Origin: Lottia gigantea
Lineage: Eukaryota; Mollusca; Gastropoda; Lottiidae
Direction: 5' to 3'
Length of the DNA stretch: 64,000 nucleotides
Assembly: GCF_000327385.1 (NCBI RefSeq)
Contig: NW_008708367.1
Span: 286,966 to 350,965 of the forward strand
This document shows positions 45,757-57,900 of this stretch, in pieces. A program made the position numbers and the translations under genes. Positions within the stretch are counted from its first letter, which is position 1. Each line of letters starts with the position of its first letter. The notes beneath the pieces were generated by a model. The model was not told the origin of the DNA. It saw only the letters and a program-made list of their open reading frames with translations, and did not search any database.

Positions 45757-48560
45757 ATCTATAACAGGAGTGGTTAGGAAGATTAAGAATGACCCAGATT
45801 ACCCACCCCCCTCTCTCTAGCACCCACCCCCCTCTCTCTAGCACCCACCCCCCTCTCTCAGACCGTACTAATGTATATCTATTACAGGAGGGGATAGGCA
45901 GATTGAGAATGACCCAGAAAGGAATCAGGATGGATGGTGAAGCAGAGTTTTTAAAATCTATCTATACCCAGGAAATAAGATCCAGAACGGTGAGTTGTCA
46001 TTTCTTCTATTGACTGTCAACACATGTTCGGGATACACAATCCTCATCAGGACAGCTAGTTTTAGAAATGGAGGTTAACTTCTAATATAGGACTTGATGA
46101 TAGCTAATTGACTAGAGCTCTTCTCATCTTCCGACACATGTTTCTGATACACAATCCTCATCAGGAAAGCTCGTTTTTGTAAATTGAATTTTGTAAAGTG
46201 AATGTTAGCTGACATGTTTCAGATACACTGTCCTCATCAGGACAGCTTAGGAATCATGTTTCAGACACATAATCCTATCATGACAACAAGTTTGTAAATT
46301 TAATTCGGGAGTGAAAAGACTCTAATTAATAGCCTATATTAATTAAGATATGTTTTGTTGCATGATTTAGTATCAATCTTCACTGAACAATAAGCAACAA
46401 GAAGAAAATTCTATATTTATTATTTCAGGGAGAACCTCTGTATGTAGACTCCAGTAAGGAAGTCAGAATTCAGTCTAGAAATAAAGCTAATAAAGTCACT
46501 AGTAGTTTACATTTAGGTAAAGTAAAAGTAACATTTCTTTACAATTTTATTGGTTGCACAATATAATACACAAGACACCAAATCATCTACAATTAAAACC
46601 TTATGCTCAATTGCAGAACTCAACAGCTCACAGTGCCAACAGACCTTCATTCTGTCCAATCAATGACTCCTGACCCCTGAACCAATATCTGATATGATGC
46701 ACACATCACTTATTATTATGTATTATCTTGTATCATGATGTATGCTGCCCAAAAAGGGGCGAACAATACAATAAATATCTATTTATCACACCCCTGGCAT
46801 CAGGGTTGGTTCTGTTATTTAGGGGTGGAAGGCTGGTATCACATCATTACAATTGTAATTGACAAGGAAAAATGTATTTATATTTATATATAATTTGAAT
46901 GTTTTTAGATGATGAGAAATTTGAAGCTAAATGTGAAATATTTGAAGTAAAAGATAAATCTGGTAAAACTAAATTTCTGGTCAACAAGGATGAGGTCATT
47001 GTGGGTACAGACGAGATCAAATATGATGGTAGGTCAATATACTTCACATCCTCTAGGGTGGCTCACTACTAAAATGTCACCAAAAAGCTTGGCTTACTAC
47101 CATCTTGACACCATCTAGCTTGACTTACCACTATCTTGACACCATCTAGCTTGGCTTACTACTAGCTTTACAACCTCTAGGTTGGCTTACTATTTCCTAT
47201 CTTTCTTCTTAACAAATGTGGAATAATTTAAACCATTTTATTTAATTTTTTTTTAACGTTTTAGGTACTTAGCCTACTTTGGTACTTTTCTTGTATTTTC
47301 AATTCAGACTGGACTTGATTTAACCATTCCCTATTGTAATTAAACCACTGTTTATCAGTTTTTATCATAATTTCATCAAAATCTATAACTTTTCAAACTA
47401 TGATTGTAATATTACAGGAGAAGTCATGTTTGATGGTTCGATAGAAACACCGTCATTACGAGGACCAATAAGTAAACCACTACAGTACGTATTTATAATT
47501 ATATCTTTACTTATTTACTATTTAATTTGAAGACTGACTGTCGAGATGAGATGTGATATTTTTTAAAAAGTTATTCAATCCCTAATTAGGAGCCTTAAAA
47601 AACCCTTAGTAGTTATCCTTGTAAAATCAATGCCAAGATTTGACCAAGGAGGAGCTGGCAGACAGGATCCTGAATTACCTAATTTGTCATGCTTGTAAAA
47701 AGGGTTGTTTGACTTTTCAATCAATATGGTTCCTCTTTTTAATTCTGGGTTATTGCCCCTTTTTTAACTCAAGCTAAGGTGATTGGTTTCTCACCTTAAA
47801 TATTCCAGTTGTAATTTATTTCCAATCTGAACCAGAAAGTAGGAAGTAAAACTCCATTGAATTTCATTTTCCAAATATCTGTTAAACATATCTTCTCAGC
47901 ATTTCTTTCAGAGAGTCCACATTGTTAATAATAAAACATCTCTTCTTCTATTTTAGAATTGAATCACCTTCCAGTGAGGTTAAAATAACCGGGTCAGCAG
48001 GAGTGTCGATACAGGCCCCAGCCGGTGATGTCGAGCTCAAAAGTTTAGATAACGTTCGTTTACAATCGTATAATGGTGATGTAAGTAATAACTCCTTTAT
48101 AGCAAGGGGACATCACTCTAGGTCTTATTACTATGTAAATTGAAAATTTAATGCGAAAATCCAAACTCATCTTGACAAGAAATCGAAAAACTTCTCATAA
48201 CCAAATATAACCACAGCTTTTTTGAACAACTTTAAGCAGTTAAATTTATTCTATAAAGCTGTGTTTATAAATCATACTTACAATAGTTTTACAGACTTCT
48301 AATAATCAGTCAGTTCTTAATCAAATTTTCAGTTTTATTCTTTGTTCTACTTTTATTTTAAATGATTCACCTTTTCTTAATTTCAGATTTTTATAGACTC
48401 AAAAGATATTTATATAAAGAATCTAAAAATCAGTGATTCTAGTTCTAAGAATATTGATAATAGTGAAATCTATCAAGTTTGTTTGTGTCAAAATGGACGA
48501 GTTTTTCTCGCGGAAGCAGACTCGGTTTGTGTTGCTAGTGACGACATCTGTAATTCGTGA
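45144..48560 (+). CDS. SGCG/SGCD/SGCZ: gamma/delta/zeta-type sarcoglycan
   Basis: A type II membrane glycoprotein of the sarcoglycan part of the dystrophin complex, which links the muscle membrane to the cytoskeleton. Seven coding exons join in phase: 45144-45368, 45888-45989, 46429-46516, 46909-47028, 47418-47484, 47957-48080, 48387-48560 (299 residues; vertebrate members are about 290). A cytoplasmic N-terminus ends in the family signature [11 protein letters not shown] (38-47), followed by one membrane span (about 46-69, ending ALTIWIL). The extracellular part has [22 protein letters not shown] and a C-terminal four-Cys cluster (VCLC, VC, IC) as in vertebrates. The start codon lies 5 nt after an acceptor-like tttcag (45138-45139), so a non-coding first exon lies upstream. 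A single protostome gene usually represents all three vertebrate paralogues, so no one symbol applies. Exon 2 has a duplicated upstream acceptor. Confidence 0.93.
45714..45887 (+). other. duplicated acceptor and exon start, in frame, upstream of sarcoglycan exon 2
   Basis: At 45768 an acceptor (ctataacag) is followed by GAGTGGTTAGGAAGATTAAG, a diverged copy of the true exon 2 start at 45888 (GAGGGGATAGGCAGATTGAG). The two starts are exactly 120 bp apart and the interval has no stop in the coding frame, so the upstream site would add 40 residues ([10 protein letters not shown], then three THPPLSS-type repeats, then DRTNVYLLQ). The upstream site has a long (TC)n tract (45714-45748) and looks at least as strong as the downstream one. 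Between them are three 21-bp units with acccacccccctctctctag. Confidence 0.85.
46019..46290. repeat. diverged tandem repeat with cctcatcagga motif
   Basis: Four units carry acatgtttc(a/t)gatacac(a/t) followed by cctcatcaggacagct-like sequence, 45-115 bp apart, in sarcoglycan intron 2. Single relatives lie near 50330-50370 (inverted) and 29305-29345. Confidence 0.65.
47040..47200. repeat. degenerate tandem repeat with ggcttactac motif
   Basis: About five units of roughly 30 bp with ctctaggttggcttacta or ccatctagcttgacttac in sarcoglycan intron 4. Isolated relatives occur at about 41545, 41735, 41935 and 43187. Confidence 0.6.
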
Positions 48561-50687
48561 AAATATTTTGGTGTAAACTGGATACAAAATATAAAATATT
48601 GAGGGGAAAATGAGAAGTCATATTATTTTGTTCAATAATGTATTCTTGTTGTTTGATACGCGTCACAAAGAAGAATCAAGGATAAAAGTGCATTGGAAAA
48701 ATGTTAAACAATTTTGTTGTAACTTTTTGGGGAAAAAAAAAAGAAAATTAAAGGTTAAATACAAATTAATATTTAAGAATTTTAAGGAAACAAAGGAGAA
48801 AAATTGACAAGAAATGTCCTAACCTGGAAATGTGTCATTTTAAGAAAGAGATTATATTGGTGTACTATAAATTAAATGTGTGGTGTTGTATAAACATGAT
48901 AAATTAAGAAACTTTGTACAACATTGTACTAATTATTCAGTTATTTGTCAGTATAGTGCCTTTTTAACAAAATATATTAGAAATATGTGAGAGACTATCA
49001 GTGCTAAATATTTTATAAACTAACTATGAAGTGCAATAATAATGTAGATATTTTTTATGTTTTAAAGTAAAACCAGGGATGGTGAAATAGAAGTATTTAC
49101 CAGTCAGATTAAAAATAGATTACACTTTGTGTTTCTAATTACAAGGGGAGACAACTACTGCCCTGTATCCTACACGTGGGTGATGCTTGATTGGATAATT
49201 CTTATTCTGTCCTCAATCTAACAGAACAGAAGCTTAATATGTCACTTTCAAAATTTCCCCATCTTCGTTATTTTGAATTCTATCTGCGTCTACTTTTTTT
49301 TGGTACACGTGGTACGCCTTCTAAACTCTATTCCAACTTGTTTTATCGAACATTCTGTTGATTCCATAAATTTTAAGCATGCTGAGCCCCTAGTATGGAT
49401 ATAATCTGGTAATATTTAACCATCCTGATATAATATTATCCCTGTATATTTCATAATTTAAAATTATAATAAACATCATTTTTTATCATGAAAGTAGTGA
49501 AGTGTGAGTCCAATAATTTTCAGGTAAAGATATTTCTGTATATCTGAGGTTCATTCAAATCATAACGCGAGCAATCTTCTATAGTATTAGATAGTATTAG
49601 TAGTAATCAACACAATGTATCTTTAGTTTTTAAACTATTTATTGTCTTGGTCTGTGTAAAGATCTTGTGAGAGTTTCTCCAGCCAGCTACAAGCAAACAA
49701 GGAGACCAAAAATCTACAGCCGGTCGTTTTCCACTATGTCGAATATGTAATTGAAAGGAAAATGAATCTGATTGGATGATGACGCTCTGTCTTACAGAGA
49801 GACAATTATAAAACGTGTATCCTGTCGTGAAGCAATAATCTTGTCGAGAAGCACGGGCACAGGACACATGAGATTTTACTCAAGATTTGCTTTGCAAAAT
49901 CGGCGGCAAAAAAGTGGATTGTTGAATCAGATGGCCTCAAATATTTTTGACTTGACTTTACAGTCATCCCTTTTCAATCTCTAGTCAGACATGTATGGTG
50001 TAAACAAACATATTCAAAACCTTGGAATAAATTTGAAAAATAATTAAAAAAAAACAATTTATTGTTTACCCTGTTCAACAAAATACAACTTTTACTCTAA
50101 ATTTCATTTGAAATTATAAGCATTTAAACAGACACAATTTCATAGGTAACAACAGTGGCCTAGCCAGGACTTCATTGACACGGCCGTTCCAGCACCTCGA
50201 TTCCTGTTTCGGACTTTAGTAGAGGGTACGAGTCGTGGTGGGGGGTCAGGGAAATTTTCACCTTAGAAGACGGGAAATGCATCCATTTTGGTAGAATCAA
50301 TTTTTCATTTTAACCTGCATTTTCAAAACTAACTGTCCTGATGAGGATTGTTTATCTGAAATTCATATTCACTGAACTAAAATATGATCAGAAGCCCTTT
50401 CTGGAAATAGCTTCAGTAGTGTCCCTTTTGAACTCCAATATTTGTGGACCACTTATGGATTTATATTTGGTCTGTCCTGATTGAATCAATGTAAGAAAGT
50501 AGCCGTGAGATATTCTCTATAAAATTGTGTCCAGTTTATTACTATCTATATATATATATACTTAAATAAACCATAAATATTCTATAATAACTAAACACAA
50601 AACAATGAAAGACAATTTAGGATAAACAACAAAGTCATTACAAATCCTTTCTAACAATCATTTACCAGCTTTCATCTCTCATACCTA

Positions 50688-51012
50688 AAAAAGGACAGAT
50701 GTGCCATTGTTTTGAACAATCATACTTAAGTCTCAGAAACAGGAATTTTTTAGCTAAGCCAATCAGTAATAGAGTTCACAGCTCACTGTCGAAATGTGAG
50801 CCGTCTAATTCACGTGTGTCAAGAATTATAAAAGTTAAATAAGTGGTCGTCTATTCTTGAGACTGCCATATTATAATAGGAGAATAAATTTAATTTTTGA
50901 GATATTTTTGAAGGAATTTTGTGATTTTCGTACATTTCTTGTAATTCAGAAGAATATTTACATATATTCTAGTCTCAAATCAACCCCCAAAATAGCACAC
51001 CTGTCCCTTTAA
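50688..51012. mobile_element. TTAA-flanked MITE, family C
   Basis: The left end reads aaaaaaggacagatgtgcca and the right end cacctgtccctttaa, with a TTAA at 51009-51012. The interior has gtctcagaaacaggaatttt, agccaatcagtaatag and gttcacagctcac, common to the whole family. TTAA targets suggest piggyBac-type mobilisation. Confidence 0.7.
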
Positions 51013-51632
51013 TGACAGATATAACATAAATTTATAACAAGAAATCACAAAATAGAGACACACCACATAAAAGCTCCATTTAATTGACAAGAAACGTGTA
51101 AAAAGGCAAATTGAATAAATTTAAATATTACTTTGAATAAATTAAAATAAATTAACATAAATTAAATGCATCTATAAACCAGTAACCAATCTTTTTTAAA
51201 TACTAAATACATCAATCAATATCACAAAATAAATAGCTGACTCTATACATTCTAACACATTGTTTCACTCTTTCATTGGGTTCCTCAATTTATTTGTTCA
51301 AAAAATATTTATTCATAATTCATTCACAGGTAAATTTTACCTCAAAAGGACCTGTAAGGTTTAAATGCAAAATTACAAAACTTGAAAAGATCTTTGACAA
51401 GAAGAACGAATGTTGTAAAAAGCTTAAAAAAAAAGCTGAATTAATAAATAGATCTATTGATATCAAAACAACATGAATTATGTAAAAGGTGCAGGGTCTA
51501 ACTGAAATGTTTGCGTTTAATGGAAATAAATAAAGTGATATAGAAAGCGATTTTATTTTAAAGTTGTATCACTGTCACTGTTGGTTTGACAAGTCTAATT
51601 ATGTCTTTTAGTTCATTAGACTCCAACTTTAC

Positions 51633-51832
51633 TATGTCAAGCTATTACAAACTTTGTCTTATACCTTGACTGTAATAGCCACTATTGTTGTATCACGGAA
51701 TGCAGCGATTTGATTGGATTGTACAGCCAATCAGGTCCCTTGACATTTACAAACTTCTATGATACAAGAAAGGTGTCTTTTGCAGTCAAGGTATAAGTAA
51801 GCAGTTCGTAACAGCTTGACATTGTGAAGATG
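51633..51832. mobile_element. palindromic MITE, family A
   Basis: The inverted ends atgtcaagctattacaaa and acagcttgacattgtgaaga, with internal ataccttgactgtaatagcc, match the copy at 24188-24485. Confidence 0.75.
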
Positions 51833-52134
51833 GTTCAGTACAAATTTTCATCTTTGAAGTTGTTGGATCAAGATGCCAAAGCTTGGTACTATTATATCTA
51901 GTCAATAAAAACCCAAAACAACATTGTGGCGAAACATTGGAAGCAGCTTATGAACTTTTCACATGAGGAAGTATATCAATTATAAATGAGTAAATATTTT
52001 ATAATTCTAATTAGTTACATTGACATGGCATTATCAAATTTGCTGAATGAGAGCACGACTACAACTAACATCTTTTGAGCAGGGAGAAATACAACAACAT
52101 TATTAACAAACGATGTCGGATATTGCAATACATG

Positions 52135-52366
52135 TATATCATTACACCATATCAATGAGCTAATATATCATTACACCATATCAATGAGCTAATATATCAT
52201 TACACCATATCAATGAGCTAATATATCATTACACCATATCAATGAGCTAATATATCATAACACCATATCAATGAGCTAATATATCATTACACCATATCAA
52301 TGAGCTAATATATCATAACACCATATCAATGAGCTAATATATCATTACACCATATCAATGAGCTAC
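52135..52366. repeat. 29-bp minisatellite, 8 copies
   Basis: Units contain tatatcattacaccatatca and atgagctaa; a few copies have cataac instead of cattac. Confidence 0.95.
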
Positions 52367-52483
52367 AGGACTTGAACTTCACACAACTTGAAGCAATCCT
52401 TTCAATGTAATATTGTTAAAACACAGGAGACAGTTTCTACAAAGCTTAACTGAAAATTTACCAATGTCTATTCTAATACACTA

Positions 52484-53680
52484 GCCTTAACTTTAGTGAA
52501 CACTGCTTTCACCCTGCGCCAGTGCTTGTTACCTTTCAACTACCCTAACCTCTACAATTAGTGAACACTGCTTTTACACAGGGCCAATGCCTTCTGGAGA
52601 ACAGTAACTTGTTACCTTTCAACCACACTAATCTCTACAATTAGTGAACACTGTTTTAACCCTGGACCAGTACCTTCTGTTAATAGTAACTTGTTACCTT
52701 TCAACCACACTAATCTCTACAATTAGTGAACACTGTTTTAACCCTGGACCAGTACCTTCTGTTAAATAGTAACTTGTTACCTTTCAACGACCCTAATCTC
52801 TACAATTAGTAAACACTGTTTTAACCCTGGACCAGTACCTTCTGTTAATAGTAACTTGTTACCTTTCAACGACCCTAATCTCTATAATTAGTGAACACTG
52901 TTTTAACCCTGGACCAGTACCTTCTGTTAATAGTAACTTGTTACCTTTCAACCACCCTAATCTCTACAATTAGTGAACACTGTTTTAAACCTGTGCCACT
53001 ACCTTCTGTTAAATAGTAACTTGTTACCTTTCAACGACCCTAATCTCTACAATTAGTGAACACTGTTTTAACCCTGGACCAGTACCTTCTGTTAATAGTA
53101 ACTTGTTACCTTTCAACGACCCTAATCTCTATAATTAGTGAACACTGTTTTAACCCTGGACCAGTACCTTCTGTTAATAGTAACTTGTTACCTTTCAACG
53201 ACCCTAATCTCTACAATTAGTGAACACTGTTTTAACCCTGGACCAGTACCTTCTGTTAATAGTAACTTGTTACCTTTCAACGACCCTAATCTCTATAATT
53301 AGTGAACACTGTTTTAACCCTGGACCAGTACCTTCTGTTAATAGTAACTTGTTACCTTTCAACCACCCTAATCTCTACAATTAGTGAACACTGTTTTAAA
53401 CCTGTGCCAGTACCTTCTGTTAAATAGTAACTTGTTACCTTTCAACGACCCTAATCTCTACAATTAGTGAACACTGTTTTAACCCTGGACCAGTACCTTC
53501 TGTTAATAGTAACTTGTTACCTTTCAACCACCCTAATCTCTACAATTAGTGAACACTGCTTGCCAGTGCCTTCTGTTGAATAGTAACTTCAACGACCCTA
53601 ATCTCTACAATTAGTGAACACTGCTTTAACCCTGTGCCAATGCCTTCTGTTAGAGATTGTCATTCAACCACCCTAATTTC
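52484..53680. repeat. 83-84-bp minisatellite, about 14 copies
   Basis: The phrase ctacaattagtgaacactg recurs about every 83 bp, with ccagtaccttctgtta and gtaacttgttacctttcaac in each unit. End copies are diverged or shortened. Two-unit and three-unit patterns (cgaccc/ccaccc, ctataa/ctacaa) suggest higher-order duplication. Confidence 0.93.
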
Positions 53681-54038
53681 TAATATTAACAAAACATGAT
53701 TAAAAATCTTACGATTACATGTACTTATATGTTTTGTAAAATAAATCCTGATTTTGTTCAATCCAAATGTATACATTTTTCACCCACATATTGTTTTATA
53801 TTATTTGTTAGTTTGTTACAGGGTTAAATTGTAAACAGGCCTGGCCTAATTTATGTCCTAATAAAGATTATTATTATCATTTTCATTATTATTATCATTA
53901 TTTTTAGGTTTTAGGAAAAGCTGACCCAGAATTTGATATAAGTTATTTTTCAGGAAAGCTGACGTCTGATTTAGAAATATATTCAGACACAGAATTAGGC
54001 CATTTCTATATCTACATGTTAATGAGCACTACACAGTT

Positions 54039-54041
54039 ATA

Positions 54042-54073
<32 letters not shown>

Positions 54074-54101
54074 GATGTGATGATGATGATGATGATGATT
54101 A
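54039..54101. repeat. (GAT)n microsatellite
   Basis: About 19 trinucleotides with an agatgt interruption. Confidence 0.95.
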
Positions 54102-54835
54102 TAGCCTTTGAGCAAATGATTAACTAAAGCCATTTAAAGATGGAATTCCACTTAATTTGCACTATTTCATGGAGCTAATCTACTGTCTAGTATAAATCTC
54201 AGGGGTTTGGGATTTGGTGGAGATAAATGGGCAGGGAGGGGGATAAGGACTGTCCAAAACTTTCATGATATTTGTGTGATTCACAGTACTGTTACGACAG
54301 TAAGAGCTATTTACAAGTTTGCAATTACAATGCCTTGATATTTCATTAAAATTAAATTTTCTACTGGAGTAGAGTCGAGCAATGATATTTGTAGATCAGG
54401 AACCATTCTAAACCCAAACAGTCCTTTTTATAGGGATCGATTCGACCAGTCAAACTTTATTCTCAGAGACGCAATTTTTTTTGCTAAGCTAATCTCTTAT
54501 AACTATCAATTTATACGTGCTGTGCTTTTGTAATATTGTTTTTAATGCAATATTACAACTATTATTCCTTATAATAACAACGGACTGTTTGTGTTTCTGA
54601 TGGAAATATCTCAAGTTATAAATATCTTTACTTAACTATACCTAGTGGTGAAAAAAATATTCCAACATGTATCCAATATTCCATGTTGGTAGAGTCAAAA
54701 AAAACTAGAGCTTGTTGTCAGAAATATCATAATTTACAAATCCCGATTGTTTCACTGTTTACGATTAAGATAAGTTATGATGATGCTGACAACAAGTGCC
54801 CCAGTTTTTAGGGTGTGGAAAATTATCGTGACCAA

Positions 54836-54959
54836 TCAAACACATTGTAACTGCTCTACATGTCCTCGGACAATATGACGTAAATGTTTCGCAGAACATT
54901 CGCAGAATGCCACTCCTGCTCCGGCTCGGAACTGCTGGATACTCTTCACAATCTCCCAG
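54836..54959 (-). CDS. KLHL8: KLHL8 distal last exon (7b)
   Basis: Preceded by a strong acceptor (tttttattttcag). In the phase left by exon 6 it reads [19 protein letters not shown], then [12 protein letters not shown] and a stop (54836-54838). It aligns with the human KLHL8 end [19 protein letters not shown], so it supplies the last part of the Kelch propeller. An AATAAA on the minus strand near 54454-54459 could end this transcript. Confidence 0.85.
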
Positions 54960-57900
54960 CTGAAAATAAAAACATAAACAAAAAAATTAATATTTATTTT
55001 CAATACAAAGTCACAATATTACAAGAAAGTTGATGAAAAACATTTTACTTTTAGCTGGAAACTTGTATTAAAGGGACAGTTTCGCCATTTCGGGGGGTTG
55101 ATTTGAGTCTTCAGAAGAACTAGAAATGTATGAAAAAAACATATAATTCCTTTAAAATACTATGAACTTGGAATTTATTTTCTATTTCTATAGATGTCTT
55201 TTCTATATATGGTCGAGTCGTCTTTTAATTTTAAACACACATGGATTTGAAGGCTTAATGGTGAAGTGTGAATACTATTTCTGATTGGTTAAGCCAAAAA
55301 ATCCTGTTTCTGAGACTAAAGTACGATTGGTCAAACGAATGGCACATCTGTCCCTTTAAGCTTCTCAACCTAAAACAATTTGAAGTAAGTCAACCTAATA
55401 TTAAGTGATATAAAATCACGTGGAGAATCAACAGAACTGATCACTAAAGTTGCTATTTAATTTTCACAGATAGAAATAATATATATTATAATATACAACT
55501 GTACAATTAGATAAAAGGAAGAACAATAGCAAAAAGCAATCATACATTTATACAACAATAATTTGAATGGAATAAAAAACAAACATTGAATATTCATGAA
55601 ATAAAAAGATTTAAAAGAGGTTTTTTTTTAACTTTTTTATGTGTATCAGGGACACTGATAGCATCAATTTACACCTTTCCAATTTTCAATCAGACGTCTG
55701 TGGGTCTTGTAATTTCACTATAACTAAGCATTACATAACACAAGCTATCACAATAGCTGTTAATAAATTATTATTAGTGCTGTCATATACAATCAGGTAG
55801 GCATGTCTTAAATAAAAAGAACGACAGATATCTAGATGAAACTTAGAAAGATGCAACTAGAAGCTATAATTGTCTCCGATAAACATAAAACTTTAAAAAA
55901 TCTCCTTAAAACTCTTTGGATCAGACTGAGATATTATTATAATATAAAGCCAGATATTATTTATATCAGATCAATGATTTGTGTATATCTGAGAATGATT
56001 ACTACTTGTAGAGTTTCAATTATTATTTATCCTTCCTCCAACTATTAAAGAGACAGCTTCACCAATTGACCTCTCAGGAATTTTTAAGCCAAGCCAATCA
56101 GTAATAGTGTTCACAGCTCTCAGTCGAAATTAGAGCCTTCAAATCCATGTGTGTGTTCAGAATTATCTTCGTTTGAAAGTTAAAAAGATGACACGTCTTT
56201 TCTTGAGACACTGCCATATATAGAAAAGACATCTAATAGGAAAACAATCTACATGTTTGAGGTATATTTGAAGGATTTTCTCGTAGTTCTGAAGACTATT
56301 AATGTATATTCCAGACCCAAATTAACCCCACAAAATGGCGAACCTGTCTCTGGTGAACTGGTCACATTTATGTTTTTTAATTGTATTAAGAAGTGATGCA
56401 TTCTGCCAAAAACATTTTGTTTAATTAACTGATAACAAATATAAAAAGAAAGAATACCAATTGATAATATACAAAACAAACATTCATTGAATCATTCACT
56501 GCTCCTAAACTACATACATTTATTACTTTCCAAAACAAAGAACAACCAAAAGGGAGAGGGGTTACATAGCTTGTTCCTCAACCCTTTTCATTATTATGTG
56601 AATAAAAATAAAAAAAACAACCAAAAAGCCATTATTCATTTCCCATTAAAAACCTTAAAACATTTAATTTAATAATGATGAACAAAATATAAAAATAAAT
56701 ACAAATACACCATTCATCGAAATTAAAAAGCTGGAATAACCATAGAACTATGATCTGCTTCTAAAGCCAAGATACCTGTCTTGATGGAAATAAGATAGGG
56801 TACGATGTAAGACAGGATTATCAATACAGCAGAGAATAACTGAATGTACTTATGTCCATTGTTGTCTTAATCAGCTCTATCGTTATGGTGGGGTCAGTAG
56901 GGGCTGGGCCCCAGAAACTGAGAATCAAGTTCCAGCAAAATCAAAAAGATATAGATTTTGATACGATTTTGGCACCCTGAAATTGTCTGAAATGAGTTGG
57001 GGCCTTTAATCCTTCAAATTTCTGAGTACAAAATCTGAGCCTCAGCACCAATACATTCCTGGTGACGGGACTGACCCCAGCACCAATTCATTCCTGGTGA
57101 CGGGCTGCTGCTATTGTTTAAAGTGAATCAATGACTCTTACATAAAGGACACTAGTTGTGGTCTGCAATATTAATTAGAGTTATTTCCCTTAGTTCCGCA
57201 GTGTTTTTGTTGGCTGATTTGATTTGGTTTAGATTTGCTAGTACGATTTAGTGCAATTTTGATAAGCAGTAGTCTACAAATGTGAAATTTGAATCCATTA
57301 CAAAGAAGTAAAGAATAATCGAAGCTCATTATGTCCATATTCTGTCCTTACCCATATCTCGTCTTTTCCCTACTTCTATTTTAAATTGTTTCAATAATCT
57401 CACAATGTACACGCAGAAATAAACACATTGATATAATCTTGTCCATGCCCAAATCAAATTCATAAATATACACAATAGTGCTTGTATTAAGCTGAAATGT
57501 TCGTACATAAATGTACAGAAATGTAAAAAATAAACCAAGGAGACCAAGGAAGTAAACCAAAGAAACCACGGAAACCAAGCAAATCACGGAAACCACGGAA
57601 ACCAAGGCAACCACAGAAACCAAGGCAACCATGCAAACCAAGGAAACCACGGAAACCAAGGAAACCAAGGCAACTACGGAAACCACGGAAACCAAGGCAA
57701 CCACGGAAACCAAGGCAACCAAGGCAACCACGGAAACCAAGGAAACCAAGGCAACCACGGAAACCACGGAAACCAAGGAAACCAAGGCAACCAATAATTG
57801 CAACAATCAAAGCTCTAAATAAACTGAATTGTAACAATGACAACGTTTAAAATATGACGTTCAGGTGTACTACTAGAAGCGAGAATATTAGTATACCTGC

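Larger units (their letters stand above)
48561..54835. other. interval between sarcoglycan and KLHL8: 3' UTRs and repeats
   Basis: It begins with the sarcoglycan 3' UTR; an AATAAA at 49468-49473 is one possible end. Otherwise it holds a TTAA-type MITE (50688-51012), a family A MITE (51633-51832), a 29-bp array (52135-52366), an 83-bp array (52484-53680) and a (GAT)n run (54039-54101). No gene was recognised. Confidence 0.7.

Noticed and set aside
46847-47047. Minus-strand frame over sarcoglycan exon 4
   Set aside because: Antisense shadow of a real plus-strand exon.
52135-52366. Regular 29-bp repeats as a CRISPR-like array
   Set aside because: Units are directly joined with no unique spacers, and this is an animal nuclear genome.
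57381-57843. Val/Leu/Ser-rich frame on the minus strand and Thr/Lys/Glu frame on plus over the 9-bp array
   Set aside because: Low-complexity translation of a 9-bp repeat; the real coding exon on this strand (57847-58009) uses its own frame and stops before it.
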